Part shown: positions 1 to 12,330 of the stretch, in pieces
Position numbering within the stretch: position 1 is the stretch's first letter
Layout of the letters: every line of letters begins with the position of its first letter
Assembly (NCBI RefSeq): GCF_021018805.1
Contig: NC_086256.1
Location: forward strand, 10,358,032-10,422,031
Length of the DNA stretch: 64,000 bases
Origin: Prinia subflava
Taxonomy: Eukaryota; Chordata; Aves; Passeriformes; Cisticolidae
Reading direction: 5' to 3'
Notes under the pieces: model-generated
What the model saw: the letters and a program-made list of their open reading frames with translations, nothing else
What the model was told of the DNA's origin: nothing
Database searches by the model: none
Translations under genes and position numbers: made by a program

Positions 1-933
1 GTCCAAGGTAAAGCAAGAACAGGGCAAAGAGATAAAATATTTCCTCCCTAACATTCACACAGCTTTCAAACATTTTCAGCTGAGTGGATTTCCTGAGCTT
101 GATGTGGTTTGTCTAATCAGCAACCCCCCTTTCCCTCCCAGCAATGGATCCCTCCTCCAAATGTTTGTCCAGACTCCTCTGGAATTTGTACAGACAATTT
201 GCAGCTGTCACATGTTTTGGCAAGGAATTGCCCAGGTATATGACCTGATACATGAGGAATTGAATCTTTTTTGTTCTGATGCATGTAAGTAGAAACACAT
301 TATGCAGAAAGACTGTATCAATGATTTTTCCCTTCTACCTTTTTTCCCTGTAGTAAAAGCCAAAGGTAAATTCAGTGCAGCTCAACCAGAAGACCCCCCA
401 CAAAAGATCATATCTTCTTCCAGCTGCCTCAGCAATCACAATGTCCCCTACCTCTCAATCCCTCTTTGCCCTCAAGGTCTTCCCTTACTCTGCCTTTGGG
501 ATTTGACATTACCAAGCTTGAAGAAATTTTGTTTCATGCTGCTCTCATCTGGGAAGCCCACTCCACCTCTGCACAACAGAAGTGTTTTCATCAGTTTGTC
601 ATGTCCCTCATGCATTCTCATACTGTATCTCCTAAATCTTCCAACTGGCTCCCCTGATGTCTACCTCATGCCACTTGCTCCTACCCATCAGGGGAGCACC
701 CTCCCCTTTCTGGCCTGGCAGACCACCCAGCAACATTTAAATTGGGAAGTACTGCAGGCATTATTGCCTCTCCCATCTCATAAGGAGTTCAGCCTCCTCC
801 TGTGTTCACAGGAGGAGCTTTCCCTAACATCTTTCTGGCTGCTGAGATGGCTGGGAAGTTTCAGATTTACAGCCTGTGATTGAAAAGCTCTCTCTGCACA
901 TTGTAGTTCCTGACAGGACCATTACAAATTCCA

Positions 934-1126
934 GGGAAGGACATGGACTTGCTGGAGCGAGTCTAGAGAAGGGCCACGAAGATGAGAAAGGGCTGGAGTG
1001 TTCAAGGGTAGGCTGGATGGGGCTTGGATCAACCTGGTCTAGTGGAAGGTGTCCCTGCCTGTGGCAGGGGTGACTGGAACTAGACGATCTTTTAGGCCCC
1101 TTCCAACCCAAACCATTGTATGATCT
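934..1126 (+). mobile_element. CR1 LINE 3' end, internally deleted
   Basis: The left part (ggaaggacatggacttgctg, then agtctagagaagggccacgaagatg in form) matches the end of the CR1 reverse-transcriptase region. The right part (ggctggatggggcttggatc, then the tgtccctgcc and tagacgatcttttaggcccc blocks) matches the CR1 3' UTR. The element ends near attgtatgatctg, a decayed form of the short terminal CR1 repeats. About 330 bp of the consensus between the two parts is missing, joined at CTGGAG (993-998). It is plus-oriented, opposite to ST3GAL3. This is a non-autonomous fossil fragment. Confidence 0.88.
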
Positions 1127-3837
1127 GCATAGGACTGAAGGGCCATACAGTAAACCCCAGCCACTTTTTGGAAACAGAACACACGCACAGAAACCATGAC
1201 ACACTCAGGAAATGGTCTGGGCTTCCAGCTGGTGAAAAACATGAAGCCACTATATCCACAGACTCCACTGGACAAGAAACAGCAATTATGGCAGCTACCA
1301 ACTGCTTCAAGAGATCCTTTCCCGCTCCTTTGCAAGGGCCAATGTTTGTCAGCAGCTGCACACAAGGAATCAAACATCAGCTTTCAAAAAGACATATTTC
1401 ATTAGGAGATGAGGTCTGTCCAGACACAAATGACAAAGAGCCACATTGCTCCTCCTTAGCTTTTGCTAGCGTGGGAATGAAGCTCAGACACACGAAAACT
1501 TCCTCCATAGCAATGTCCTGCAGCTGTCAAAGAACTGGCATGTGAACAAGTCAGGCACAGGAAGGAGAGAAGTGCTACTACAACCCTGGCCAACTGAGCA
1601 ACATCAGATTCTCAATCTGACAGCACAAAAGTAGGTGACCATAGAGACACCCTCCTACTTTCTGTACAGCTTTGACTCGGACATTCACGTTGTCCCTTTG
1701 GACCTGCAGCAAGTACAGGAATATGTATGCTTGGATCCAGCAATAGCAACTTAAAACCCAGTCTTGTGTGGGAAGTGTTGACAAATTACCTCTGGTAGAC
1801 ACTGAAATCACTCAAACAATTAACTGTGATTAGATTAGCTGGTAGGCTTGGAAAAAGGCTACAAATAAGATGTGTGCAGCTGCACATGTTTTTACTCAAT
1901 TAGATGACAGTAGGACATGTATTACTTCAAACATCAAGGCTACACCAAATCAGATAAGCAATCCCACCTAAAACAAAAACCAGCAACATACTTCCCACAA
2001 ATGTAAAATAACTTTGTGCTACGGCATAGTGGAATAAACTGACCAGAAACACAGTTTCTTCCCAGCCCAAATCAGCTTCAAAATCAATATGTTAAAGAGC
2101 AAGAATTCACAGTCTTACTTTTTAAAAAATCTACTGTAACTATAGAAGTTTTATTACTTCTCTATTAGTATTAGTTTATGATGTTACATCTCTCTTTCAG
2201 ACCCTTTCTCAGTAAAGTGTATAACATGAGACCAGTTTGAAACATGATCTATTTCCATTTAATTGAAAGCCAAGAAGGCTTAATATTAATGCAATTTACC
2301 ACTTACATTCACTAAATTGTACACACCTATGGTATCTCCTCTGCAAACTAAATGCACCACATTTTTGTCCATACAAAATCTGTCCTTCCTAGACAGACAT
2401 GCTATGATTTTGTTTTGGAGTAGATTAGAAATCAGATCTGAAGTAATTTGCAGACATGCGGGTCTTCTCTACCACTACCTCTTCCTAGCACGGGGTAAGA
2501 GGAAGAGCACAGGACCAATACCTGAGCACTTCGGGCTCCTTCTAAAGCAGGCTTTACAGAACTGGTGTGAAAGAGCTTCTGAAGGACCTGTGAAGGAGTG
2601 CAGTGGAAAAACACATTTTGAGAAGAGCCAGCTTGAGGGTGGTAAAGGGTGAAGTAACCTAAAAGACTACCAGTTTAAATTTGTCACATTTCTTCCACCC
2701 CCTCCTGTAAAGTCACATCATATCAGCTCAGGAAACATCACCAGGAAGATATAACAAGAAGAGTCATAAACACAGGATTCCACAGACTACAGGACAGGCT
2801 CTCTGGTGACTTGGATTAGATTTATAAAACCATATATCAGAGTCACACCTCTACAGTCTGCTTGGAACCTATCTGAGAGTAGTCCTTGAAGCTTAGCAGT
2901 GAAGCAAGTAAAAGAAGACAGGGAGAACAAAAGACCCGTAAATGGAGGGAGAAAAACAGATACAAGGCAGTATAAAGAAAGCACAATGATTTGTCGTAAG
3001 TGATGCAACAGGTCACAGCAAAGAAGAAAAGGACACTGAATTGTGATATTTGAGCCACTATATATATAGCAAAACTTCAAATACGTTCACACTGCATCAC
3101 ATTGAACTACAGGAGTCTTGCTGATCTCTGTCATACCATGGTCACCTAGATGCTTCAAGGTCTGTTTTGGGCATTGCTTTTAAAGAGGTTTCCTGGTAGA
3201 GCATATTTATTGTATTGTGGTTTTTCAAGTCTATTGGCAAGTTTAGGCAATATATTTGTTTCTTTCGTTCCTGCAGCTGAAAGTCTGATTTTAATGAGAG
3301 ACTGCCCATTTTGGTTAGCAGCTCAATCTTTACATTCTTAAGCCTCTTTAAAATTCCTGGATATATACAACCTAGGATGGGTGATTTAGCACCGATTAGT
3401 TTAGTGGTGTGAGAGAGACCAGAGACACTGCTCAGAAGTGTCTGAAGTGTTCTGAAGTTAGTTCCTCAGCATATGAGACTTGAAAGACAAAAAATAGGAG
3501 AGCAGCTTTACAAATTGCAAGAGGGAGGAGAGCTAAAGCTTCAGTCATATACTCTATCCTCCACCTCCTTCCTGTCTGTAGAAATGAAAACAAAATGCCT
3601 CTAACTTACAAAAAATACTTGCTCCTATGGGCAGAAGCATGACGAAGAATCCACCCTCCAAGCAGTTTTAGTGACAGCTTGCATAGTAGTCTACATCTTG
3701 ATCAATGAGGTTCTTTTTAAATGATTAGCAAGGGTGTAATTAAGGAAACTGAAGGAAGAAAGATAACTCCAAAGATGAATGAGGCCTTTATTCAAGGTAT
3801 CAGAGATGGGACACAGGCTGTATGACAAGCAATGATG

Positions 3838-4396
3838 AGGGTCCTGGTGGGCAAGATGAACACGAGCCAGGGTTGCGCCCTTGTGGCAAAGGCAGCCAAC
3901 AGCCCCCAGGGTGGGGACCCTTCCCCTGCCTCAGCACCAGGGGGGCTGTGCTGCAGGGCTGGGGCTCTGCTGGGCTCCCCCCTCTGCACAGAGACACATT
4001 GGAACAAGTCCAGCAAGCTAAGATGATTAAAGGATTGGGGCATCTGCCACGAGGGGAGGCTGAGAGAGCTGGGATTGTTCAGCCTTGAGCAGAGAAAGCT
4101 CAGGGGACTCTGATCAGTGTGCATAAACAGGGGCAGGCAGGCAGGCAGAGACTCTTCTCAGGGGTGCACAACGCACAGGGCAATGGGAAAAAACCTGGAA
4201 AACAAGAAATTCCATTGGAACTAATAATACTGCTAGGGTGGTCAAACACGGGAACAGGCTGTGCAGAGTTGTCCAAACTCAACTGAGCATAGTCCTGAGC
4301 AACCTGTTGCAGCTGACCCCACTTTGAGCAGGGGTTTGGATTAGATCACCTCCAGATGTCCCTGTCCACCCCACCTAGTCAGTGATGCTGTGATCC
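3838..4396 (+). mobile_element. CR1 LINE, end of reverse-transcriptase ORF plus 3' UTR
   Basis: Codons 3853-3900 still read KMNTSQGCALVAKAAN, a typical CR1 reverse-transcriptase C-terminal segment. The following DNA keeps further CR1 landmarks in order: aagatgattaaaggattggg, a gaggctgagagagctggg block, cagccttgagcagagaaagc, a gggcaatgggaaaaaacctgg block, ggaacaggctgtgcagag, and gattagatcacctccag near the 3' end. It finishes near cagtgatgctgtgatcc, the decayed 3' terminal repeat. It is 5'-truncated, as usual for CR1, and diverged by substitutions and small deletions. A GGCA repeat (about 4134-4148) has expanded inside it. It is plus-oriented within a minus-strand intron. Confidence 0.9.
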
Positions 4397-4560
4397 TTCT
4401 CCCCGTGAAGCAAGGAACTCAATTGCAAAGAACTCAATTCCTATCCAGGTCATATCTCAGAAACAAGGGTCTGCTAAAACCCCATTTTATATGAGTGCTG
4501 TAATTCCTGCTGACCTCAATCAGCCTAATCAGGTGGTAAGATTACAAAATGAAAAAAAAG

Positions 4561-4608
4561 GCTTTAATTTGATCATTGCTTGTAGCTTTAATTTGATCAT
4601 AGCTCGTT
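4561..4608. repeat. 24-bp tandem duplication
   Basis: Two adjacent 24-bp units (4561-4584 and 4585-4608) share an identical 16-bp start, gctttaatttgatcat, and diverge slightly at their ends. It is a short local duplication in intron sequence just downstream of a CR1 end. Confidence 0.85.
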
Positions 4609-7600
4609 CCTATTCCATTGACCTAATGCTTGGCCACGAAGAGCTCATGAAAACTGGATTAATGCATAAAAACAGAGGATTTCATCCTCTGGAAATCAGT
4701 TGAAATCTGACATTCAACAAAACTGGAAATCTGTAGCTTTAATGTCATCCCATTGCTAATGGGCATATTTACCTGGCATAAAACACAAAAGGATAATTTG
4801 ATCAGTCAAGATGTTTGCCATTTAGTGAAAGCTCTCCTCTGTATACAAACACCCAACACCATTCCACACCTTCACAGCTTAAGTGGAGTGCTAGGACACA
4901 TAAATAAATTAGCAACAGAGCTGTGTGACACAACTGCCTGTGTTGGGACACTCAGGACTATGGTACAGCCAGCAGTGCTGCTGCTGCAGGCAACGATGAA
5001 AGGACAGTCACAGGGCAGAGATTAAAAGAACAAGAAAGCCCAGCATGTCCAGTGAGTGCACACATTATGGTGTTGCTTAAAATGTTAACTTGTGTTGCAA
5101 AGGAAACAGACATCAAAAGTGACAACTATTTCTCCCTAATGTTTTGATTTTATTTTTTTAAGCTACTCTTCATCACAGTCATCTGACTAACTACAGAACC
5201 ATGCAACAAACATAAACTTATACAGCTAATAAGCATAAATAGGAAAGATGCTTCACTTTTGTGATTGAGTCAAATTATTAATTCAACAATCCCTGTATTA
5301 GTCAAGGCTCCCCAACAGCCTCATGAAATGTAGCAGTTGGCAGAGAGATCAGAAATTTAAAAATTACATGCCCAGATATGTGATCTGGTTTCATAATTTA
5401 TACCCATGAACCATCTTGGCCAGGTCAAAGCAGAACATTTCTTGAATACGAACACACCATGGGAGCAATAGGGACTTACTTCAGTTTATCTGGTCTGAGG
5501 CTTCTTTTCTACATCATTTCAGCATCAATCCAGCTGATCTGACGAAAGGTATTAAGCAAGAGATGGAGAACAGAAGGTGCAGCCAGCACTTGGGTTATGC
5601 TGGCAGCTAGATGGCAGGTTTTATTCTCCACAAGTATTATCAAAGCCTGAGTCCAAAAAGCACTAGAGGCCAGAGCCTCCTGGGCATGAAAGAGTCTGTG
5701 AACATCCAAAGCGAGGGTAGCTCACTCAGGACTATAAGAATCCCAGACAGAATCCCTCTGATGAGGCCAAGATTCCTGACAACACAAACGCCACAATTCA
5801 GTGATTTAGGAAAGGCTGGGAAACCTGTGAATTACTCCTGCTTCTGTGATCCACAGGGCACAGAACTGCCCTTCCACCAGAAATCTGTCCCCCTTTCTTC
5901 CCAGCAGTCATCCTAGAGTGGGCCCTGTTATCTCCTTCTGGAAGCACCTTAGACTCCTTAATCCTCACTTCACTTTCTTTCCCTATCGAAGAGAGGGAGG
6001 AAGCTGAACTTAATCCTTTGCCTGCTTGCAAAGTAGGAAGCAGTAAATTTACTCCTAAACCATCTATAACTTGGACTATTTTCTCTTGAATAATTCTATG
6101 CCAAGAGTGACTCAGAAATTATTTTGAGATAAGTTTTGTCATACTGTTCATAAACATTACCCCATTACACCATTTGAAGAGATGGTCAGCATGAAAAATG
6201 CCTTTCAATCACTCTGTGAAATTTTGTGCTTTAGCAGCTTTCAGTCATAGAGGTCAACATTTTCAAAACAGGCTACCCAGACTTTAGTTTTCTAAGGCAA
6301 TTTAAGTAAAATAAGTCTATAAAACTTTGGCCTAGATTTCTGAGGTATTGAATGCATTTGGCTCTCACAGCTCTGTAGCACATATAGCTGAAAAAAGAGA
6401 GACTAGGTTCATAAAACATGGATATAGACTAAACTTTGGAAATGTTGGTTTAAAGTCAAGGATCTGAAACCAATCACAAAAGAAACCAGAGTCAGCTTGT
6501 GAAAATATTTTCTATGCATTTTTTCTTAGCACATTTATGCCACAGCAGTATAAAGCATGATGCACACAGCAAAGATTTATTGAGTTATACCTTCACTGGG
6601 CACATTCTTCTCTCTCTTATAAATAAATTTTAAAAACCAACATGAATATCACACGGCAGTGGGGGGATACATGCCCACAAATTGCTCCTTTTTGAAGCAT
6701 AATCCATAATGGATGTGCTTTTAATAAGTACCTTAGACACTGCAGAAATGTCACCGAAAGTACTAATGGACAACTGAATGTCTGCTATGAAATACACTGA
6801 CTGCTTCCACAGAGCTCTGCTAATGCTTATTTTCCTACATAATTTCTAGTGCTTGCAGGGGTGTGACACACTCTGACTATTGCTCTGGTACCTCAGCTGG
6901 CTTCCTTCCTCCTGTAAGTACATTTTACAGCAGGAGATGTGTGCTTTAGGAAAAATGAAATCTATACTTTTCCATGGCACAGATCCCAGCAGGCAGAGGT
7001 TTTATGCTTGTAATTGAATTATTCTAGCTTCCCCTTCACTCTTCCAGATACCAAAGCACAGACATAACTACTGGGCTTGTTTTTTATTACCCCCTCACTG
7101 CAGGCAAACCAAGACAGTAAATTCAGAGTTGCATCACTTAAACTCAGATTGTACAATCACTACAGAAAACATTGACATACCACATTAAATTAGCACCTTA
7201 CAAGAATTCCCATTATTGGTATTTTCTTTTCTGCTTAGTTCAAGGAGTAGAACAGTACACTGAATCAACACAAGCAAGAAGAAAATCTCTTCACTTTCTC
7301 TCTGGTCAAGAGGTTTTGCCAGTTGTCTGCAAATTGAAATGCAAGAAAGGTAAGGAGTTCTCTTCCCTCCTCATCAATGTAATTAAGAGCATCTGGAAAT
7401 TACAGATTTACAGACTTCCCATGAGGCTGAACTGTAACTTTTATAGCCTCTATTCTATTAGTACCATGGTTGCTTTACAATGATTTCCATCACTGTTAAG
7501 CACTTCTATTACTCCTTAGTAAAACATGGTTTTACTCTTCTGCAATGCCCAGACCTGTCCTTCAGGATGCTCACAATACATTAGACTCCACCTCCCTCTG

Positions 7601-9497
7601 ATTAATGAGCACAACTGAGAAATGCAACATAAAACCCAATGGTCCCAAAAGCAGGAGAGCCATGTCAGAGAGAATAAAGCTACCCATGAGGCTTATGAGC
7701 TCTGGCAGAAGAGCCACAGGTGAGCTTCTCCTCCATCCAAAGGCAGGTTCATGCCCACCATTTCATGTTTAGTGTATGCATTACATAATCTGCTGCTCAA
7801 ACTTACCACATTCAAACTCGTAGGGTACTTTGTGGCAACATCTGGCAGATAAAGAATATTCAATTCAAATCTAGTTTCTTTTTCCTTTAGCTGCACAGAT
7901 GAGCTCTCTTCTGCCTTATCTTGTTTTTTCCCTTGTCTCAGGTATCCACATACAAGGATGTATAATAATTCTGAGCATTTTACAGAAAAGCATCATCTAA
8001 TAATTTACATCTGCAATTAAATCCACTATAGGCTTGCAAACAGCTTGTGTGAGCTGTCAGAACGTTCCCAGATTTCCTTGGAAAGACAAAAAGGTTTCAC
8101 GTTTAACTCAGCTGACAGTTAAGTGGTTGGCAGTAACTGTCCACAGAGTCCTGCAGAGGCCAATAAGCCTGAATTTAATAGAGTGGAAAAGAGGGAGTCA
8201 GTGAAAGGCGGCAGATCTTGTCACTGAAAGTATGACAAACGAGAAGGATGAACTTAATAGCAGTTTTACGAGAGACTAAAAGAAGCGATACAAGTGTAAA
8301 CAAGAGGAGAAAGCAGCACATTACTGTAATAATACTAAAAAGAGAAAGTCCCAGCTCAGGGTTCAGCTATGTGAAGAGGAGGCAGCTTGCTCGTTTTTTG
8401 TAGATCAGTTTTGGAGCAGAATCCCATGGGTTATGTCTCTACATGGCTATACTATTTGGGTTACATTTAGCAATCCGATCTTGTTATTTAGCAACACAGA
8501 CTTGCTGATTCATACAAGCTAACCCAGAACACAAAGTGTTTGGATTCTCTTTTCCTGTTAAAGTCTTTGCTATTTACTGCCTCCAAGACTGCACTGAAGT
8601 TCTAGCCAAAACTCATTTCTGCTGTTTCCAATGTACATTCCAAATACAAAAAACATGGCATCACATCAAATGTTAAAGTAAGATCATTATCATCCAGCTG
8701 CCAAATAGTTCCTACAGGTTCAGAGGCAGGCAGTTACAGGAATCATGAACAGTGGCTCAGCAGAATGAGCTGACAAGTGTTTTCATACTTGTAGTATCAC
8801 ACTGCAGTATCACAGCATACCAGGAGACATGGTGGTCTAGAGAATAAATAGATTTTACCACGCAAGAAAAGCATAGATAAGGCAGAGGCTCATAACCCCA
8901 GAGCTACCCAAAGAGCACAGTGTGCAAAACTGCAAAAAAAGGCAGAAAGACTCTGCACAGAAAGAGCAGAATAATCTTCTGCCAGCAGAATAACCCAGTA
9001 GCCTCCAGGAATGTTACTCACAATGTTAATCACCGCAGAGTCCAGGATGCAAGCTGAGGTCCTATTGTGCTGTGCAGCATAAAAGCATGGACCAGCCCAT
9101 GCAAAAACATCTGTCATTCATTTGGACAGATATGGCAAAGGCAACACAAATCTCACAGAGAAAGGAAACTGCACAATTACTTTAGCTCCATAGCTGAGAA
9201 ACAGGTTTAGGTCAGAATGAAATGACACAGTGTGAAGAAAATAAGGCAATACTAAAGGATAATTTTAATGAAACACTGTAATTGAAGAAAACCTGGAAAG
9301 TTCTAAGGCAGTTGTAGAAAGTAAAGCCAGGAAGGCCTTAGAATATAGATGTAAATTAGTCATTTGGTAAATTTAAGGAAGTTCAGACTGAAAAGCTGAA
9401 AAGAATTCCACAATCCAACCACCTTCAGGATTTGTTTGAATTCCTTGTATCTAGCTGTTGCAGTTCTTTAATCTCTCCTAAACCCAAGGTGACCTTT

Positions 9498-9512
9498 AAA
9501 AAAAAAAAAAAA
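9498..9512. repeat. A15 homopolymer
   Basis: Fifteen consecutive A residues on the plus strand. No retrogene or SINE body is recognisable in front of it. Confidence 0.9.
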
Positions 9513-12261
9513 CAGCACAATCCGAAAAATTTGCCAGCACATACAAACATATTCTAAAACACGCTGTCCGGAACAAAGAGTCTTCAGAACAGGGCACCAA
9601 ACAGTCTCTATAATAAGCCATGAGCAAGTAGTCTGCTGGGGAACAAATGAGCTCACTGCATTTCAGCAGAGTGAAGGTGGCTGTCATGCCCCAGGGGTGA
9701 TGTTAACTGTTCAGGTCTTTTCCTGAACAATGCTTACTGGAAATCCACTGCTTTATACCTGCTAGTGGGAACTCAGATAATTTCCAGGGCCTAGGAGGCA
9801 AAGCTTTGCAGTGGCTCACTACAAACCACTACTGCTTGTGCTCCCTTGAAATGCCCTAGAGAGCCTGAACCCTCTGGTCCACCAGCACATGCTCTCTTAT
9901 TCTTCTCTGCTGCCTCTGAGTCCTCCTATTCCATCCAAAACTCCCAAAAAAACTGAGAAGAAAGATCTGTCTCAGGTTCTCATCTATACCATTACTGTGC
10001 TTTGGGAAGCCTACAGACAGCTAAGCTCAGCTGGGGAGCATGACCAAGACTTATGCTCACTGGACACGCTTCCTGACACAGGATTTACAAACTGCTGTAG
10101 GAAACTTTAAAATGTTGTGAACAGCAAAGGTTACCATCTTATTTAAAGGAAAAAGTAAACAGAGATGTAGCCCAAGAGAGATAAAGGAGGGACACAATCT
10201 GTGTGACACAATCTCCACCCACATAGAAAGGCAGATGGAGCCAAAAGAAGAGCTCTGAGAACAAAAATGAGAGAAGGAGGGAAGTGATTGCCTTGCATGT
10301 GAGAGAAAACAGCCCAGGACTAAGGCACAGAACAAATCCTGGGAGATCAGACAGAGAACAAGCATCTTCTTCCCCAGCACTATGGTGAAACGCAGTCAGA
10401 GCATTGAAGAGTTGACACTTGGCTTCCATAGTCAAGACGAGTCTCCAAAATCTTCTAGCAGCAGATGAAATGAAGAGATTGATGCCAGGTATATTCAAAA
10501 AATTGCTAATTTTATGCTTTGTTTTCCAGCTATTTCCAAGCTACTGATCAAGAATTTCAACTGTAATTTATTGGACAAACCAGGTTAGTTTTTTTAAATT
10601 TTGTTTAGTGGTCTGACATGAAGAGGGTGCACTGTAATCCACAAAAAAACCCTCCAACCTAAACCCAAAATAAAATGTAGCAGACAAACCCTGTCAACAC
10701 TTACAAATTGTAACAAGCTTGGAAACCTCCCCTCCTGTGTGTCTAACTCTCCAGCTGACATGCCAGGACTTGGGTATTAAAAGAAACACCTCAGAAGTCA
10801 CTGAAAGTCAGTGCTATGCTAAAAAATAACTTCTAGAAGCCAGAGATCCCCACAAGTCTAGAAAAGCCTCAAGTGTTTAACACTGATTTTCCCACTTAAT
10901 TTTTTCTTCTTAGCTGCAGTGGTCACTGTGAACAAGTTGTTGAGGGCTCCTCCTCAGCCAGATGTCCTAGAACTCAGGGTTCCTCTCCCCACCAAGGAAG
11001 AGGAGCTGGTCACTGATGGCTGCTCAGAGTTCTCCAGGTAGAGACAACTCGAATTACTGCTCAGTTTACCAACTGCAGACAACAGTGCCTGTGCACTTCC
11101 AACCAGGCCAGGTAACTTGTTACATACTGTTAGATCTGTCTGTAGGAACATTTTCCTCTTCCCTCGTGCACCTCTCCTCTGACTCTTCTCCTGCATCCTC
11201 AGGGAGCATAATTTTAGAATAGCTAAAGACAGGATTATCTCAGAATAAACTGCCCTCCTGGTATCACTTTATTTGAATTACTGGATCTTCTGTCTAACAT
11301 AAGACAACATTCAAGTATTTTGAGATCTTAACTGAATAAAGACAGTTCTGTCAGTGAAAATATTTACAGTAACCTCACTAATTGAGACTGATTCGAGCTT
11401 CCTGAATCTCATTATGGTAAACTGGGCACTGCTGTGAAAGGGAAACAAAGAGGAGATGAATTAAAACAAACATGCAGAAACACAAACAACTGCTTCCAGT
11501 GATGCTAATCATTACAAAAAAATCTGTCAAAAACATCCCTCTGACTGGCATGTGTCAAAACATCTCAGAAGTTCATCATTGCACAGCCACTGTTTAGATG
11601 AAGACAGAGCGTACATCAGTCAGCACTGCAGATCTCATTTCTCTGAATTTCTACATGAATTATTCTGTATCTTAGAGCACCCCAGACATGGTTTGTTTCA
11701 CAGGATTTCTCTCCTCTTTCTCCTGGATGGCCTGGAACCATCATTGTTCCCATATCCTCTGAGAGGGTGTAGTGTCTGGCAGCTAATTCCACAGAATGAA
11801 ATGCTGTTTCCCCTCCGTGTTTTCTGTCCAACAACCCACAAGAGACAGCAGAACACTGGAAATTAAGTCCTGTTAATATAAAGAGAAAAAATCCATCCAA
11901 ACTATTAGCCCTGTTTTCTTCCATATCCTGTCTGGACATGGTTTAGGAGTCCTCCAACTATTGCAAATCCTAGTAATGCAGTACTGAAGAATGAAGGATC
12001 TGCTTTCCAGAGAAGAGACAGAGATCAGCATTTCAAATCCACACCCTCCATTAGCAGCAGGTGCCAGAGCTGGAAGAATGAAGCAGAACATTTCCTTCTT
12101 TCCTTCTAGAAAACACACAATGACTACTTCCCTGCTAAAGTACCTTCCCTACTGAGCACAGGTGGAATTTCTGGCCGAGCAGGAGAGATCTTCCATCAGG
12201 CTACTATGGCAGAGCAAGACCAACTACTTCTTTACAGATGTGTCTACTCAGACAAGTTTCT

Positions 12262-12330
12262 TCACTCTTGACAGATGAGGAAACCCCTATGTGAAATGAG
12301 CAGTCACAGAGCAGAAGTAAACAAGCCTAG
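12262..12330 (-). repeat. Possible MIR-type SINE core
   Basis: The string cttgacagatgaggaaaccc followed about 15 bp later by gcagtcacagagcagaag resembles the reverse complement of the MIR core (fully, ttttacagatgaggaaactg and the ggtcacacagc block). The match is short and gapped, so the boundaries are approximate and a profile search would be needed to confirm it. Confidence 0.4.

Noticed and set aside
354..365. Possible 12-nt plus-strand microexon (acceptor ccctgtag, donor gtaaat) after the candidate exon at 142-284
   Set aside because: The implied intron would be only 69 nt, and a 12-nt exon cannot be supported by sequence alone.
302..883. Plus-strand open frame of 193 codons
   Set aside because: No recognisable domain, biased composition (Leu, Ser, Pro) typical of CT-rich noncoding DNA, and no homology I can name. 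Lengths like this occur by chance in 64 kb.
7655..7708. Plus-strand segment ending in cacag|gtgagctt
   Set aside because: The donor is good, but the upstream acceptor lacks a pyrimidine tract and its open frame does not fit the phase of the other candidate exons.
11079..11111. Possible 33-nt plus-strand exon after the candidate exon at 10914-11037
   Set aside because: The implied intron is 41 nt, too short for normal vertebrate splicing.
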